From: Pelosinus sp. IPA-1
Lineage (GTDB): Bacteria; Bacillota; Negativicutes; DSM-13327
Direction of reading: 5' to 3'
NCBI RefSeq assembly: GCF_030269905.1
Contig: NZ_BSVC01000003.1
Location: forward strand, 333,356 to 397,355
DNA: 64,000 nucleotides
Part shown: positions 55,713 through 64,000 of the stretch, in pieces
How the letters are laid out: every line of letters starts with the position of its first letter
Numbering within the stretch: position 1 is the first letter of the stretch
Notes under the pieces: model-generated
What the model saw: only the letters and a program-made list of their open reading frames with translations
The model's database searches: none
What the model was told of the DNA's origin: nothing
Program-made: the position numbers and the translations under genes

Positions 55713-56966
55713 ATGATTATTGCTATTGGCATTATTATGGTTCTTATTACAGTTTACTTTTTACTCAAGCGTTATGATGCGCGTTTGGTATTATTAGCTT
55801 CCGGTATTATTATGGCTTGTTTGGCGGGTACGCCGATGGCTCCCTTGGATGCTTTTGCTAAAGAAATGACCAATAGTGGGCTGATTCAGGCGGTTTGTTC
55901 CGTTATGGGTTTTGCAATGGTAATGAAGTATACAGAATGTGATAAACATTTAATTAATTTTATGGCAAATGGTCTTTCTAAAGTTCGTCCACTTTTGATC
56001 CCAGGTGTTGTTTTGGCTACCTATGCAGTCAATGTAGCACTACCAAGTGCTGCGGGAACGGCGGCAGCAGCGGGTGCGATTTTTGTACCGTTGATGATGT
56101 CGGCAGGCGTACACCCTGCTATGGCGGGAGCGGCGGTAAAATGCGGTACATACGGTAGTATGCTGAATCCAGGCTTGGCACATAACCCCTTTGTAGCCAA
56201 AATTGCTGGTGTGGACGTTATGGAAGTTATCGGATTTCATTTTAAAGCCAATATTGCGTCTTTGATTACAGCAACAATTTTGATTACATTAATTGCTTAT
56301 TATAGAAATGAGCACAAAGGGTATAAAGCTGAGGGTTTCGAAGTCGAGGAATCTTTTAAGGTAAAACTTCTATATGCGTTGATGCCGATTTTTCCTATTG
56401 TAATTTTAATTTTAGGTGCAACGGCAATCGTCCCAGCATTTAAGATGGATGTTCCGCAAGCCATGATCATTGGTTCGTTGGTTGCACTGCTCATTACGAG
56501 AAAAAATCCCGTAAAATTGAGCAATTCATTCTTCGATGGTATGGGGAAAGCATATGGTGAAATTATTGGTATCATTATTGCTGCAGGTGTATTTGTTTCC
56601 GGCTTGACAGCAATGGGACTTGTAAAAGCTTTTACAGACTCAATGTTAAATAATCCTGCAATTGTTAAAATTTGTGCAGCTGTCGGTCCTTTTATTTTGG
56701 GATTGGTTGTTGGTTCCGGCGATGCGGCAACCTTTGCATTTAATCAAGCGGTTACACCACATGCCGCAGATTTTGGTATGTCCGTAGTCCAAATGGGCAG
56801 CATGGCAACACTCGGCGGCACACTAGGACGCACAATGTCACCGATCGCTGGTGCTACAATTATCATAGCTGGTATTGCTGGTGTAAATCCAATGGAAATC
56901 GCAAAACGCAATGGCTTGCCAATGGTGGGTGCTATGATTGTTGGTATGTTATTTTTGTTAGCGTAA
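55713..56966 (+). CDS. dcuC: DcuC-type anaerobic C4-dicarboxylate transporter
   Basis: A 417-residue, ten- to twelve-TM carrier. NVALPSAAGTAAAAGAIFVP (near 108-127), GSMLNPGLAHNPFVAKIAG (near 148) and GSGDAATFAFNQAVTPHA (near 330) fit the DcuC family, which exports succinate or exchanges it for fumarate during anaerobic growth. It is somewhat shorter than E. coli DcuC (461). AAGGAGATG precedes the start. It is single in its unit, before alanine dehydrogenase; a link to succinate export in a mmdA-bearing fermenter is inferred. Confidence 0.85.
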   Translation: MIIAIGIIMVLITVYFLLKRYDARLVLLASGIIMACLAGTPMAPLDAFAKEMTNSGLIQAVCSVMGFAMVMKYTECDKHLINFMANGLSKVRPLLIPGVVLATYAVNVALPSAAGTAAAAGAIFVPLMMSAGVHPAMAGAAVKCGTYGSMLNPGLAHNPFVAKIAGVDVMEVIGFHFKANIASLITATILITLIAYYRNEHKGYKAEGFEVEESFKVKLLYALMPIFPIVILILGATAIVPAFKMDVPQAMIIGSLVALLITRKNPVKLSNSFFDGMGKAYGEIIGIIIAAGVFVSGLTAMGLVKAFTDSMLNNPAIVKICAAVGPFILGLVVGSGDAATFAFNQAVTPHAADFGMSVVQMGSMATLGGTLGRTMSPIAGATIIIAGIAGVNPMEIAKRNGLPMVGAMIVGMLFLLA

Positions 56967-57003
56967 ATTTTATAGTATAAAAATAAAAAAATATAGATAG
57001 TAT

Positions 57004-57031
57004 AAAGACCAGCATTTTGGTGCTGGTCTTT
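57004..57031 (+). terminator. Terminator of dcuC
   Basis: AAAGACCAGCA (57004-57014) pairs perfectly with TGCTGGTCTTT (57021-57031). Confidence 0.88.
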
Positions 57032-57138
57032 ATATTATTTAGAGGGCAGATATAGAAGAAACACTATTTGTTATTAAAAGCTCTTTTTTTAAATATAGTA
57101 ATTCTTTTTATAAAGAAGGAAATTGGTATTCAAGAAAA

Positions 57139-57211
57139 TTTGGAAATGGAATCAAAAGTTTCCAAATACTTGCTTTTGGAATATGAAATGGAAACGAAAG
57201 TTTACAAAACA
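57139..57211. promoter_or_regulatory. Paired upstream activator sites of the ald promoter
   Basis: Two similar sites, GAAATGGAATCAAAAGTTTC (57143-57162) and GAAATGGAAACGAAAGTTTA (57185-57204), are exactly 42 bases apart, four helix turns. The first is also a palindrome (TTTGGAAA and TTTCCAAA). Their place 35-105 bases before a sigma-54 promoter suits binding of an enhancer-binding activator. Confidence 0.65.
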
Positions 57212-57244
57212 TACAAATAAGACTGAAAAATCTGAATTGTTTAA

Positions 57245-57260
57245 TTGGCACGCTTTTTGC
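57245..57260 (+). promoter_or_regulatory. Sigma-54 promoter of ald
   Basis: TTGGCACGCTTTTTGC matches the -24/-12 consensus (TGGCACG-N4-TTGC) with GG and GC ten bases apart. It is 51 bases before the alanine dehydrogenase start. No sigma-54 activator gene is in the window. Confidence 0.85.
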
Positions 57261-57311
57261 ATTCAATAATCGTGTAAGTACTATAATTTATTATGGTGGA
57301 GGGGTTTTATC

Positions 57312-58433
57312 ATGATTATTGGTGTAGCTAAAGAGATTAAGAACAATGAAAGTCGCGTAGGTTTAACACCAGCTGGTACTGAGGCGTTGTATAGGGCAGG
57401 ACACACCGTCCTGGTTGAAAAGAGTGCTGGTATCGGCAGCGGTTTCTCCGATGAAAGTTATCAAGAAACCGGAGGTGTCATTGTTGCAGATAAAAAGGAA
57501 TTATTTGATAAAGCTGAAATGATTATTAAGGTAAAAGAGCCGCTAGAAGCAGAATATGGGCTCTTTCATGAAGGACAAATTCTGTATACGTATCTGCATT
57601 TAGCTCCAGAGCCTAAATTGACGAAAGCATTACTAGAGAAGAAAGTCATTGGGATTGCCTACGAAACAATTGTAGGACGTAATAATTCATTACCATTACT
57701 ATCACCTATGAGTGAAGTAGCAGGTCGCATGTCAGTGCAAATCGGCGCACAACTTCTGGAAAAACCTTGGGGAGGCAAAGGTATACTCTTAGGTGGCGTA
57801 CCTGGTGTAGAGTCAGCCCAAGTGGTTATTATTGGTGGTGGTATCGTGGGTACTAATGCGGCTAAAATGGCTGTTGGTATGGGTGCTCGTGTTACTATAC
57901 TTGATAAATCGACAGATCGTCTCGCTTATCTGGATGATATTTTTGGTGGTAGAGTGACGACTGTAATGTCCAATAGTTATAATATTGCTAGTTGGGTTAA
58001 AAAAGCTGATCTTTTAGTTGGGGCAGTATTGATTCCAGGTGCGAAGGCTCCAAAATTGGTTAGTGAGGAAATGGTTAAAACCATGGAAGCAGGTTCAGTT
58101 ATTGTGGATGTAGCAATTGATCAGGGGGGATCTATAGCTACTATTGATCGTGTTACAACTCACAGTGAACCTACCTATACTAAACATGGTATAGTGCATT
58201 ATTCCGTAGCTAATATGCCTGGTGCAGTTTCTCGCACTTCTACATTAGCTTTGACAAATGCTACTTTGAACTTTGCACTGCAGATTGCCAATAAAGGGTG
58301 GAAACAAGCTGTGATGGATAATGAGGGACTAGCCAAAGGTGTTAATGTATTGGACGGTAATGTTACCTATAAAGCAGTAGCTGACTCCTTGAATTTGCCA
58401 TATATCCCTTTGGAAGATTTAATCGGTAAATAG
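57312..58433 (+). CDS. ald: Alanine dehydrogenase
   Basis: Ald converts L-alanine and NAD+ to pyruvate, ammonia and NADH. The 373-residue protein has the family start [20 protein letters not shown], the substrate Lys in MIIKVKEP (near 75), the His of YLHLAPE (near 96), the NAD site [20 protein letters not shown] (near 173) and [18 protein letters not shown] (near 300). AGGGG-rich sequence precedes the ATG. Sigma-54 control fits amino-acid use. An amino-acid permease follows, which suggests alanine uptake and oxidation. Confidence 0.97.
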   Translation: MIIGVAKEIKNNESRVGLTPAGTEALYRAGHTVLVEKSAGIGSGFSDESYQETGGVIVADKKELFDKAEMIIKVKEPLEAEYGLFHEGQILYTYLHLAPEPKLTKALLEKKVIGIAYETIVGRNNSLPLLSPMSEVAGRMSVQIGAQLLEKPWGGKGILLGGVPGVESAQVVIIGGGIVGTNAAKMAVGMGARVTILDKSTDRLAYLDDIFGGRVTTVMSNSYNIASWVKKADLLVGAVLIPGAKAPKLVSEEMVKTMEAGSVIVDVAIDQGGSIATIDRVTTHSEPTYTKHGIVHYSVANMPGAVSRTSTLALTNATLNFALQIANKGWKQAVMDNEGLAKGVNVLDGNVTYKAVADSLNLPYIPLEDLIGK

Positions 58434-58660
58434 TGAATTGTTGATCAATTACCTAGAGTTAAGGTTGGAAGTGTAAAAGATAGAATTGAAAAAAATATTA
58501 TCTGATAAATTCATGTAGTGGTATTGGGAAGGCGATCGTAAAAGCGTTTAGGTTTTGTGATCCTCTTCCATCCTATTTTCGGTATAGTAAATTAGATATT
58601 TGCTTTGTATGTATAGTAAACATCTAAAATATACAAATATTAGTGAAAAAAGGAGCTTCT

Positions 58661-60778
58661 ATGAATCAATCAAACAATGAGTCGCAAGAAAAAGAGTTAC
58701 GAGCTGATCTTGGACTGATTTCAGCATTATCCTTGGTAGTTGGTATGGTATTAGGTGCTGGTGCATTTATGAAACCGCCAGCAGTATTAGCTGCAGCAGG
58801 AGATTTTAATTTGGCACTGGCTGCATGGGCTATCGGTGGTCTATTTTCCATTACTGGTGGCTTGACCCTGTGTGAATTAGGTGTCTTGTTTCCACGTACA
58901 GGCGGTATTTTTGTTTATTTGGAAGAACTATATGGTCCTAGAGTGTCATTCCTATATGGTTGGATGCTTAGCGTAATTTTTGGACCGGCGTTAGTTGGAG
59001 CCCTTACTGGGTATTTTAGTTCTGTATTTTGCTTGTTGTTTGATATTCCAGATTCTTATCGCGGCGTCGCAGGAGCGACAGCCTTAGCTTTTATTACTTT
59101 CGTGAACTCTATTGGTGTAAAAGAGGCCGGATATTTACAAACAATGGCAACTTTTTGTAAACTGATTCCGATTATTTTATTAACCCTTTTTGGCATTTTC
59201 AAGGGGAATGGACAGGTAGCTTTATTCGGAGCCAGCGGTGGAGCAATCACGACAACCGCTCCTTTTTCAGTTGCCGTTCTTGCTACTTTATTTGCCTATG
59301 ATGGTTGGGCTCAGGTTGCATCTGTAGCTGGTGAAATCAAGAATCCTAGTAAGATATTGCCCAAGGCCATTATCGGAGGGGTATCGTTTCTAATCATCGT
59401 TTATATAAGTATTAATATTGCAATGTTCAAGATGTTTCCTGTAAGTGAAATGGTTGCTCTTGGCCATGATGCATCTTCCATAGCAGCGCAAAGGATGTTC
59501 GGTTTGGTGGGGGGGAATCTAATTGCCGTCGGAATTATGATTTCTATTTTGGGTGGTCTTAATGGATATATTATGACATTATCCCGTAATATCTATATTA
59601 TGGGGAAACGGGGCCAGATTTTCGGCGCTTCTATTTTGAGCAAGATTGATAAAGACAGCAATGCACCAGTGAATGCTATGTTGATGTTAGTAGTAAGCTC
59701 TTTTATATATTGTCGCTTATTGGACGCAGATAAGCTTTCTGATATTGCCATGTTTTCTATTTGGCTATTTTATTTACTGGCTTTCTTTGGCGTTTTTATT
59801 GCTCGAAAGACTCATAAACATGTACCACGCACATATAAAGTGCCTTTATATCCAGTTGTGCCTCTTATCGCAATCAGCGGTGCCGTATATGTAATTTATG
59901 GGATGTTGAGTAGCCAATTCCTCAATGGAATTATCTCTATTGGTCTTACTCTATCTGGGCTGCCGTTATACTATTATTTGAATAGAAGCGAAAAAGGTAC
60001 GAGTTTGCTGCCAAAGCTGAAAACAAAATATGTAGTTGGTTTATCTTCCTTGTTTGTAATCGGATTGTTGATGTTATCAGTGCGTGTATTTGATCATCGT
60101 GAAGAAGTTCATATCGGTATTGTGCCCGCATTTGCACCATTTGCTTATGAGGATCAGACAGGTAAACTTACCGGCTTTGATATTGAGTTGATGAATATCG
60201 TAGCGGAAAAATCCGGTTTTAAAATTAGTTATCGTGCTATTTCATTGGATTCTATTTTTGATGCAGTAAGTAATGAATATGTTGATGCAGCAGTATGTTC
60301 TTTATCAGTAACGCCGGAGCGACAAAAAAATGTCAATTTTACGAATCCATATATTGAAAAAGGTGGTTTAGCCTTGTTGGTAAAACAGGGGGAAGCAGCT
60401 TTAAATACAAAAGATTTAACTGGTAAGGTAGTGGGTGTACCAAGTGGTTCGACGGGTGAAACATTTATTCGCAATACAGGTAATGCAAAAGTGCAGATTT
60501 TTCATTCTAATGTCGATATGATCAAAGCATTTAATCAAGGATGGGTAGATGTAATTGTTTTTGATAAGTTAATTTTAAAACATTTTTTAGCGCAAAAAAT
60601 GATTACCCAGCCAGTAATTATTCAAGGAATAAACCAAGAAGAATATGCCATTGCATTTTCAAATAAGCATAAAGTGATGGGTGAAAAATTCAATAAGGTC
60701 TTAGCTGAGATGAAGAAAAGTGGTGAACTAGATGTACTATATCAGAAGTGGTTTAGTGACAGTGTAAGTATTAACTAA
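58661..60778 (+). CDS. Amino-acid permease (APC) fused to a solute-binding domain
   Basis: A 705-residue two-part protein. Residues 1-475 are an APC permease with about 12-13 TM helices (LVVGMVLGAGAFMKPPAVLA in TM1, YDGWAQVASVAGEIKNPSK near 205). Residues 480-705 are a type-3 solute-binding domain (VHIGIVPAFAPFAYEDQTGK, GFDIELMNIVAEKSGF, DAAVCSLSVTPERQKNVNFT). Binding domains of this type normally serve ABC transporters or receptors, so the fusion is unusual. The last TM helix places the domain outside the cytoplasm. ATG 58661 has AAAGGAG ahead; GTG 58643 would include it. Confidence 0.88.
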   Translation: MNQSNNESQEKELRADLGLISALSLVVGMVLGAGAFMKPPAVLAAAGDFNLALAAWAIGGLFSITGGLTLCELGVLFPRTGGIFVYLEELYGPRVSFLYGWMLSVIFGPALVGALTGYFSSVFCLLFDIPDSYRGVAGATALAFITFVNSIGVKEAGYLQTMATFCKLIPIILLTLFGIFKGNGQVALFGASGGAITTTAPFSVAVLATLFAYDGWAQVASVAGEIKNPSKILPKAIIGGVSFLIIVYISINIAMFKMFPVSEMVALGHDASSIAAQRMFGLVGGNLIAVGIMISILGGLNGYIMTLSRNIYIMGKRGQIFGASILSKIDKDSNAPVNAMLMLVVSSFIYCRLLDADKLSDIAMFSIWLFYLLAFFGVFIARKTHKHVPRTYKVPLYPVVPLIAISGAVYVIYGMLSSQFLNGIISIGLTLSGLPLYYYLNRSEKGTSLLPKLKTKYVVGLSSLFVIGLLMLSVRVFDHREEVHIGIVPAFAPFAYEDQTGKLTGFDIELMNIVAEKSGFKISYRAISLDSIFDAVSNEYVDAAVCSLSVTPERQKNVNFTNPYIEKGGLALLVKQGEAALNTKDLTGKVVGVPSGSTGETFIRNTGNAKVQIFHSNVDMIKAFNQGWVDVIVFDKLILKHFLAQKMITQPVIIQGINQEEYAIAFSNKHKVMGEKFNKVLAEMKKSGELDVLYQKWFSDSVSIN

Positions 60779-60792
60779 AAGGAGATACTATC

Positions 60793-61035
60793 ATGAAGTC
60801 TACAAATGTTTGTGAACAGTTGAAACGTGTATCTAAAAAGCTTAGTAACATTAAGGCGAGTGACCTTGAAGGGGCTGCAGATGCATTTAAATATATTTTA
60901 TATTGCGAAATGGAAACTATGAAGCTTTATGATGACATAAAAGATGAAGTATTAAGGGTTTTTAGTGAAGATTTGACGGATGAAGAATTTAGAAGACAAA
61001 TGGACTACGCAATTGAAAATCTGAGGGGTAGTTAA
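60793..61035 (+). CDS. Small helical protein, unknown
   Basis: An 80-residue acidic protein that I do not recognise. It is predicted all-helical, with two Cys (NVCEQ, YCEME) and no TM segment. AAAGGAG precedes the ATG, and it starts 14 bases after the permease fusion, so the two are probably co-transcribed. A terminator follows about 100 bases on. A regulatory or accessory role for the permease is conceivable only from position. Confidence 0.65.
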   Translation: MKSTNVCEQLKRVSKKLSNIKASDLEGAADAFKYILYCEMETMKLYDDIKDEVLRVFSEDLTDEEFRRQMDYAIENLRGS

Positions 61036-61131
61036 TTATTATCTAAGAAGATGATGCGAGTTTTTGGGGAAGCCATACTGAAAGTATGACTTCCGTTATT
61101 TGTGACAATGATATCAGAGCAAAACAGCACG

Positions 61132-61168
61132 AAATCCTGCTAGCTTAATCGTAAGACTAGCAGGATTT
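61132..61168. terminator. Bidirectional terminator
   Basis: AAATCCTGCTAG (61132-61143) pairs with CTAGCAGGATTT (61157-61168), with a T-run after. It separates the convergent permease unit and lysR gene. Confidence 0.88.
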
Positions 61169-62071
61169 TTATTTATATTTTGTTAAGTAATTAATTTGTG
61201 CGAGGAGCTCTGAAGCAAAGGTCTCAAAAATGTTCAGTGCTTTTTCCGTGCTGGATTTAACAAATTTATGGGTAACCTTATAACATATTCGATCAGGCGG
61301 AGGATCAAGTAATTTTTGAACGGTATATTTGTTGGTTGCTGTTGTGGCTTGCGCGATTGACAAGGGAACAATTGCCCACTGTCCAGGTGTTCGTAGTAGG
61401 GGCAAAACCATTGGGCCGTTACTGACTTGAATATGCGTCGACTGAAGAGGATTCCACCATTTGTTATGCCAGAGTTGATAGGATGGAAACCAGTTATGGT
61501 ACAATTCATCACGTGGATTTAATTGCTGTGGATGAATACTTGGAATAGAAGTGTTCTCTGGTGAGGCTAAGCGAATCAGGACCATAGGCTCTGCAAAGAA
61601 TGGAGAAACTTCAATATTGTTTATGATCCTCTCGTGTAAGACAAAAGCAATATCAATTGCTCGTTGTTCAACTAAGGCATAAAGATCAGTGGAATTTTGA
61701 GTATAAATGTTTAGTCGCATGGTTGGATGTTGGTGGATTATTTGCTCATAAATATTCGGCAATAAATAAGTGTTTACACTATCAACAGCTCCAATTGATA
61801 AAGACAGACTAGTACGTGATTTTAATGATTGGGTTTCTAACAATAAATGAGCCCATTTTTCGGCAATTAGAATGAAATCTTCACCTGCAGGAGTAAGTGT
61901 AATGGTTTTTAATCCTTTGCGTCGTTGAATAAGAACTAGATCAAGTTCTTGTTCAAGATTTTTGAGGCGGTGACTCACCGCAGATTGGGATAAATGAAGA
62001 ATTTCAGCAGCCTTTGTTAAACTCTGATTAGAGACAACTGCTAAGAATGCTTGAATATCATCAATATTCAT
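61169..62071 (-). CDS. LysR family transcriptional regulator (second)
   Basis: A 300-residue LTTR: HTH at 15-40 (SLTKAAEILHLSQSAVSHRL) and effector domain from about 90 (LSLSIGAVDSVNTYLLPNIY). It faces a small membrane-protein gene and a TauE/SafE transporter on the other strand, about 200 bases away. LTTRs usually act on the divergent unit, so it is the likely regulator of that transporter. The effector is unknown. Confidence 0.9.
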   Translation of the reverse strand: MNIDDIQAFLAVVSNQSLTKAAEILHLSQSAVSHRLKNLEQELDLVLIQRRKGLKTITLTPAGEDFILIAEKWAHLLLETQSLKSRTSLSLSIGAVDSVNTYLLPNIYEQIIHQHPTMRLNIYTQNSTDLYALVEQRAIDIAFVLHERIINNIEVSPFFAEPMVLIRLASPENTSIPSIHPQQLNPRDELYHNWFPSYQLWHNKWWNPLQSTHIQVSNGPMVLPLLRTPGQWAIVPLSIAQATTATNKYTVQKLLDPPPDRICYKVTHKFVKSSTEKALNIFETFASELLAQINYLTKYK

Positions 62072-62278
62072 TATTGATTACTCCTCATACCTAAATATTA
62101 AAAAAATGCATATTATTAATGTATTTCATTTGTTTTACTTTAAGTATAAGTACTGTCTATAATTAACTCAAGAGCAATTAGAATAAATAATAGACAGAGA
62201 ATAAAAGAAGATTTGCAATGACACTGATTAAATCAGCATGGCTTATTATTCTACTGACAAACAAAGGAGGTACGAAGG

Positions 62279-62452
62279 GTGCGAGCTTGCAGTTTTGTAT
62301 GTAGTGTTGCTGTACTGTTTCTATGCATTGATCAATTTTACAGTGGGCTTAATTGGGGACGACTTTTTATCGGTGGTTTTGTGGTTGTTGCCATATGGAC
62401 AGACTGTGAATGTTGGTTACGCTATAAGATAAGACATAGAAGACATGGTTGA
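62279..62452 (+). CDS. Small membrane protein before the TauE/SafE gene
   Basis: A 57-codon frame with GTG start; AAAGGAGGT (62262-62270) lies eight bases ahead. It has a Cys-rich hydrophobic segment (CSFVCSVAVLFLCI), a second one (LFIGGFVVVAIW) and a basic tail (KIRHRRHG). Not recognised. A longer frame in another phase (ATG 62238) has no ribosome site. Its stop overlaps the ATG of a 20-codon frame that runs into the transporter start, which hints at translational coupling. Confidence 0.5.
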   Translation: MRACSFVCSVAVLFLCIDQFYSGLNWGRLFIGGFVVVAIWTDCECWLRYKIRHRRHG

Positions 62453-62500
62453 TGAAAAAATGGAAGTATTTGCGATTGGTAAAATGGGAGGACAATAGTT

Positions 62501-63265
62501 GTGGATCATATTAGTTTAGAAATGCTTAGTTTTTTATTGGGAGTAGGTTTTGTTGCTGCTTTTATAGACTCTGTTGTTGGCGGCGGAGGTTTAATCTCTA
62601 TGCCGGCATTGTTGATGACAGGATTACCTCCTAGCGTTGTATTGGGGACTAACAAATTAGCTTCGATATGTTGTTCCAGTACGAGTAGCATATCATTCTT
62701 ACGCTCAGGGAAGATGGATCTTGGATTAGTTAAATATCTTTTTCCGTTGTCTCTAATTGGATCCATATTGGGAGCATACACGGTGAAACTGATTCCCTCC
62801 GAATTTTTAAAGCCACTAGTGGTAGTCATGCTAATTTTGGTAGCGATTTATACGTTTTTAAAGAAGGATTGGGGAGATGAGTCTACTTACGAAGGTATTA
62901 ATAAAAGAGCAGGTGTCTTAGCAGGTTGTGCTGCTTTTATTTTGGGCTTTTATGACGGCTTTTTCGGCCCAGGAGAAGGAACATTTTTAATTTTTGTATT
63001 TTTGACCCTTGGTTTTGATTTTGTGGTAGCTGCGGGAAATGCCAAAGCGCTCAATTTAGCGAGCAACCTGGGGGCGGTTGCAATATTTATACTAGGCAGT
63101 TCAGTCAATTATATTTATGGTTTTAGTATGGGCATTGCAATGATTTTTGGTGCTATCGCAGGTTCAAGGTTTGCTATTGCCAAAGGTGCTACTTATGTTA
63201 AACCACTATTTATCTTGGTGACAACGTTATTAATAGGTAAGCAATTATTAGATATTTTACATTGA
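62501..63265 (+). CDS. TauE/SafE family (TSUP) membrane transporter
   Basis: A 254-residue, seven- to eight-TM protein with the two repeats of the family: GGGGLISMPALLMTGLPPSV (near 27-46) then GTNKLAS, and later GFYDGFFGPGEGTFLIF (near 148) then GNAKALNLASNLGA. TSUP members export sulfite, sulfoacetate or other organic anions. The GTG start follows GGGAGGA. It is divergent from a LysR gene. The substrate is not deducible. Confidence 0.9.
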   Translation: MDHISLEMLSFLLGVGFVAAFIDSVVGGGGLISMPALLMTGLPPSVVLGTNKLASICCSSTSSISFLRSGKMDLGLVKYLFPLSLIGSILGAYTVKLIPSEFLKPLVVVMLILVAIYTFLKKDWGDESTYEGINKRAGVLAGCAAFILGFYDGFFGPGEGTFLIFVFLTLGFDFVVAAGNAKALNLASNLGAVAIFILGSSVNYIYGFSMGIAMIFGAIAGSRFAIAKGATYVKPLFILVTTLLIGKQLLDILH

Positions 63266-63327
63266 TATGGTTGCTATAAATCTAATAGTTTAGGCATGGA
63301 AGCAGGCGAACCGTCGGCTCCTTCTAT

Positions 63328-63370
63328 AGACTGAGAGGTCAGCGGATAAAATTCGCTGACCTCTCAGTCT
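63328..63370. terminator. Strong hairpin after the TauE/SafE gene
   Basis: AGACTGAGAGGTCAGCG (63328-63344) pairs perfectly with CGCTGACCTCTCAGTCT (63354-63370). No T-run follows, so termination is plausible but not typical. The rest of the 63266-63577 gap has no gene. Confidence 0.6.
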
Positions 63371-63577
63371 GTACTATCTGTTTTGGCAGCCGTAAATCCA
63401 ACAGGGACTTATTCATTTTTGTATGTCTACTTTTTCGGAGGCACTAGTATTTTGTATTCTGCTGTACGCAACCTTGATAAAGAAAGCAAGGTTTGATATA
63501 ATGAACATGATTTTAAAATTAGTACCAGGTAATAGTATCTGGATATATAATCTAGTGTAAATTTGGAGGGAATATAG

Positions 63578-64000
63578 ATGAAAACAGTTTCAGAGAAAAT
63601 TGAGGATTTAAAGAGACGGCAAGAGACAATTAAATTGGGCGGTGGTGCAAAGCGTATTGAAAAACAGCATGCTAGTGGTAAGATGACTGCCCGTGAACGT
63701 ATCGAAAGACTTCTTGATCCGAATACTTTTATTGAATTTGATCAGTTTGTAAAACACCGTTGTATCAATTTTGGTATGGAAAAACAAGAAAGCCCTGGTG
63801 AAGGGGTAGTAACTGGCTATGGTACGGTCAATGGACGGCTCGTGTATGTTTTTGCCCAAGATTTTACGGTAGTCGGAGGTTCCTTAGGGGAAATGCATGC
63901 TGCTAAAATTGTAAAAGTGCAGGAAATGGCATTGAAGATGGGAGCACCTATTATTGGCATTAATGATTCTGGTGGAGCGCGGATCCAAGAAGGAATTGAT
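63578..64000 (+). CDS. mmdA: Carboxyltransferase, methylmalonyl-CoA decarboxylase alpha type (5' part)
   Basis: The first 141 codons of an acyl-CoA carboxyltransferase; the rest lies beyond the window. [17 protein letters not shown] (near 33-49), [20 protein letters not shown] (near 82) and [12 protein letters not shown] (near 128) are the family core shared by propionyl-CoA carboxylase beta and MmdA. In Negativicutes the likely form is the membrane-linked, sodium-pumping decarboxylase that ends succinate-to-propionate fermentation. GGAGGG precedes the ATG. The other subunits would be expected to follow outside the window. Confidence 0.88.
   Translation, partial: MKTVSEKIEDLKRRQETIKLGGGAKRIEKQHASGKMTARERIERLLDPNTFIEFDQFVKHRCINFGMEKQESPGEGVVTGYGTVNGRLVYVFAQDFTVVGGSLGEMHAAKIVKVQEMALKMGAPIIGINDSGGARIQEGID

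Noticed and set aside
62238..62432. 64-codon hydrophobic frame starting at ATG 62238
   Set aside because: It has no ribosome site, while AAAGGAGGT inside it serves GTG 62279 in another phase.

Overview
The window reads as chromosome of a low-GC, spore-forming, anaerobic Firmicute with an outer membrane, most likely a Negativicutes member of the Pelosinus/Sporomusa type. The diderm signs are a TonB-ExbB-ExbD system, an RND efflux pump with lipoprotein adaptor, and a P19-type periplasmic iron protein. The Firmicute signs are PucR regulators, a DUF3787 spore-surface-like protein and a CBO0543-like membrane protein. The anaerobic signs are pyruvate:ferredoxin oxidoreductase, an NfnAB-like bifurcating pair, DcuC and a methylmalonyl-CoA decarboxylase-type carboxyltransferase. 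The taxon is inferred from gene content only.

Layout. 0-2.2 kb: partial membrane acyltransferase and an aldo/keto reductase on the minus strand. 2.5-7.3 kb: TetR regulator, adaptor and RND pump. 7.5-10.8 kb: nadA-nadB-nadC. 11.1-20.2 kb: iron block, first exbB-exbD-tonB behind a Fur-like promoter, then an FTR1 permease, P19, DUF2318 protein, two FtsX-like permeases, an ATPase and an FMN-binding lipoprotein, the P19-system layout known from Campylobacter. 20.2-26.1 kb: small genes, repeats, nifJ.

26.2-46.6 kb is a purine (ureide) catabolic island. It has two MFS transporters, three PucR regulators, an alpha/beta hydrolase, ureidoglycolate dehydrogenase (allD), a single-chain FdrA-DUF1116 protein (AllF-AllG fusion), a DUF2877 protein (AllH), allantoate amidohydrolase (allC), ureidoglycine aminohydrolase (allE), carbamate kinase, a PucG-like ureidoglycine:glyoxylate aminotransferase and NfnAB. 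Together these can take allantoate to oxalurate, split it to oxamate and carbamoyl phosphate, and make ATP with carbamate kinase. No allantoinase is seen here.

46.9-64 kb: LysR, MocR-like, PAS histidine kinase/response regulator and MarR genes, then dcuC, alanine dehydrogenase behind a sigma-54 promoter, an amino-acid permease fused to a solute-binding domain, a second LysR gene, a TauE/SafE transporter and the 5' end of mmdA.

The most unusual features are a ~98-bp structured repeat in four copies that sits at gene ends and supplies stop codons or C-terminal codons; the AllF-AllG fusion with both known routes to oxalurate; a 49-bp palindrome with a Fur-like core just before the FTR1 gene; matching MarR-type operators around marR and the next gene; and a sigma-54 promoter with paired palindromic upstream sites for ald. 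No rRNA, tRNA, CRISPR array or transposase gene was seen.
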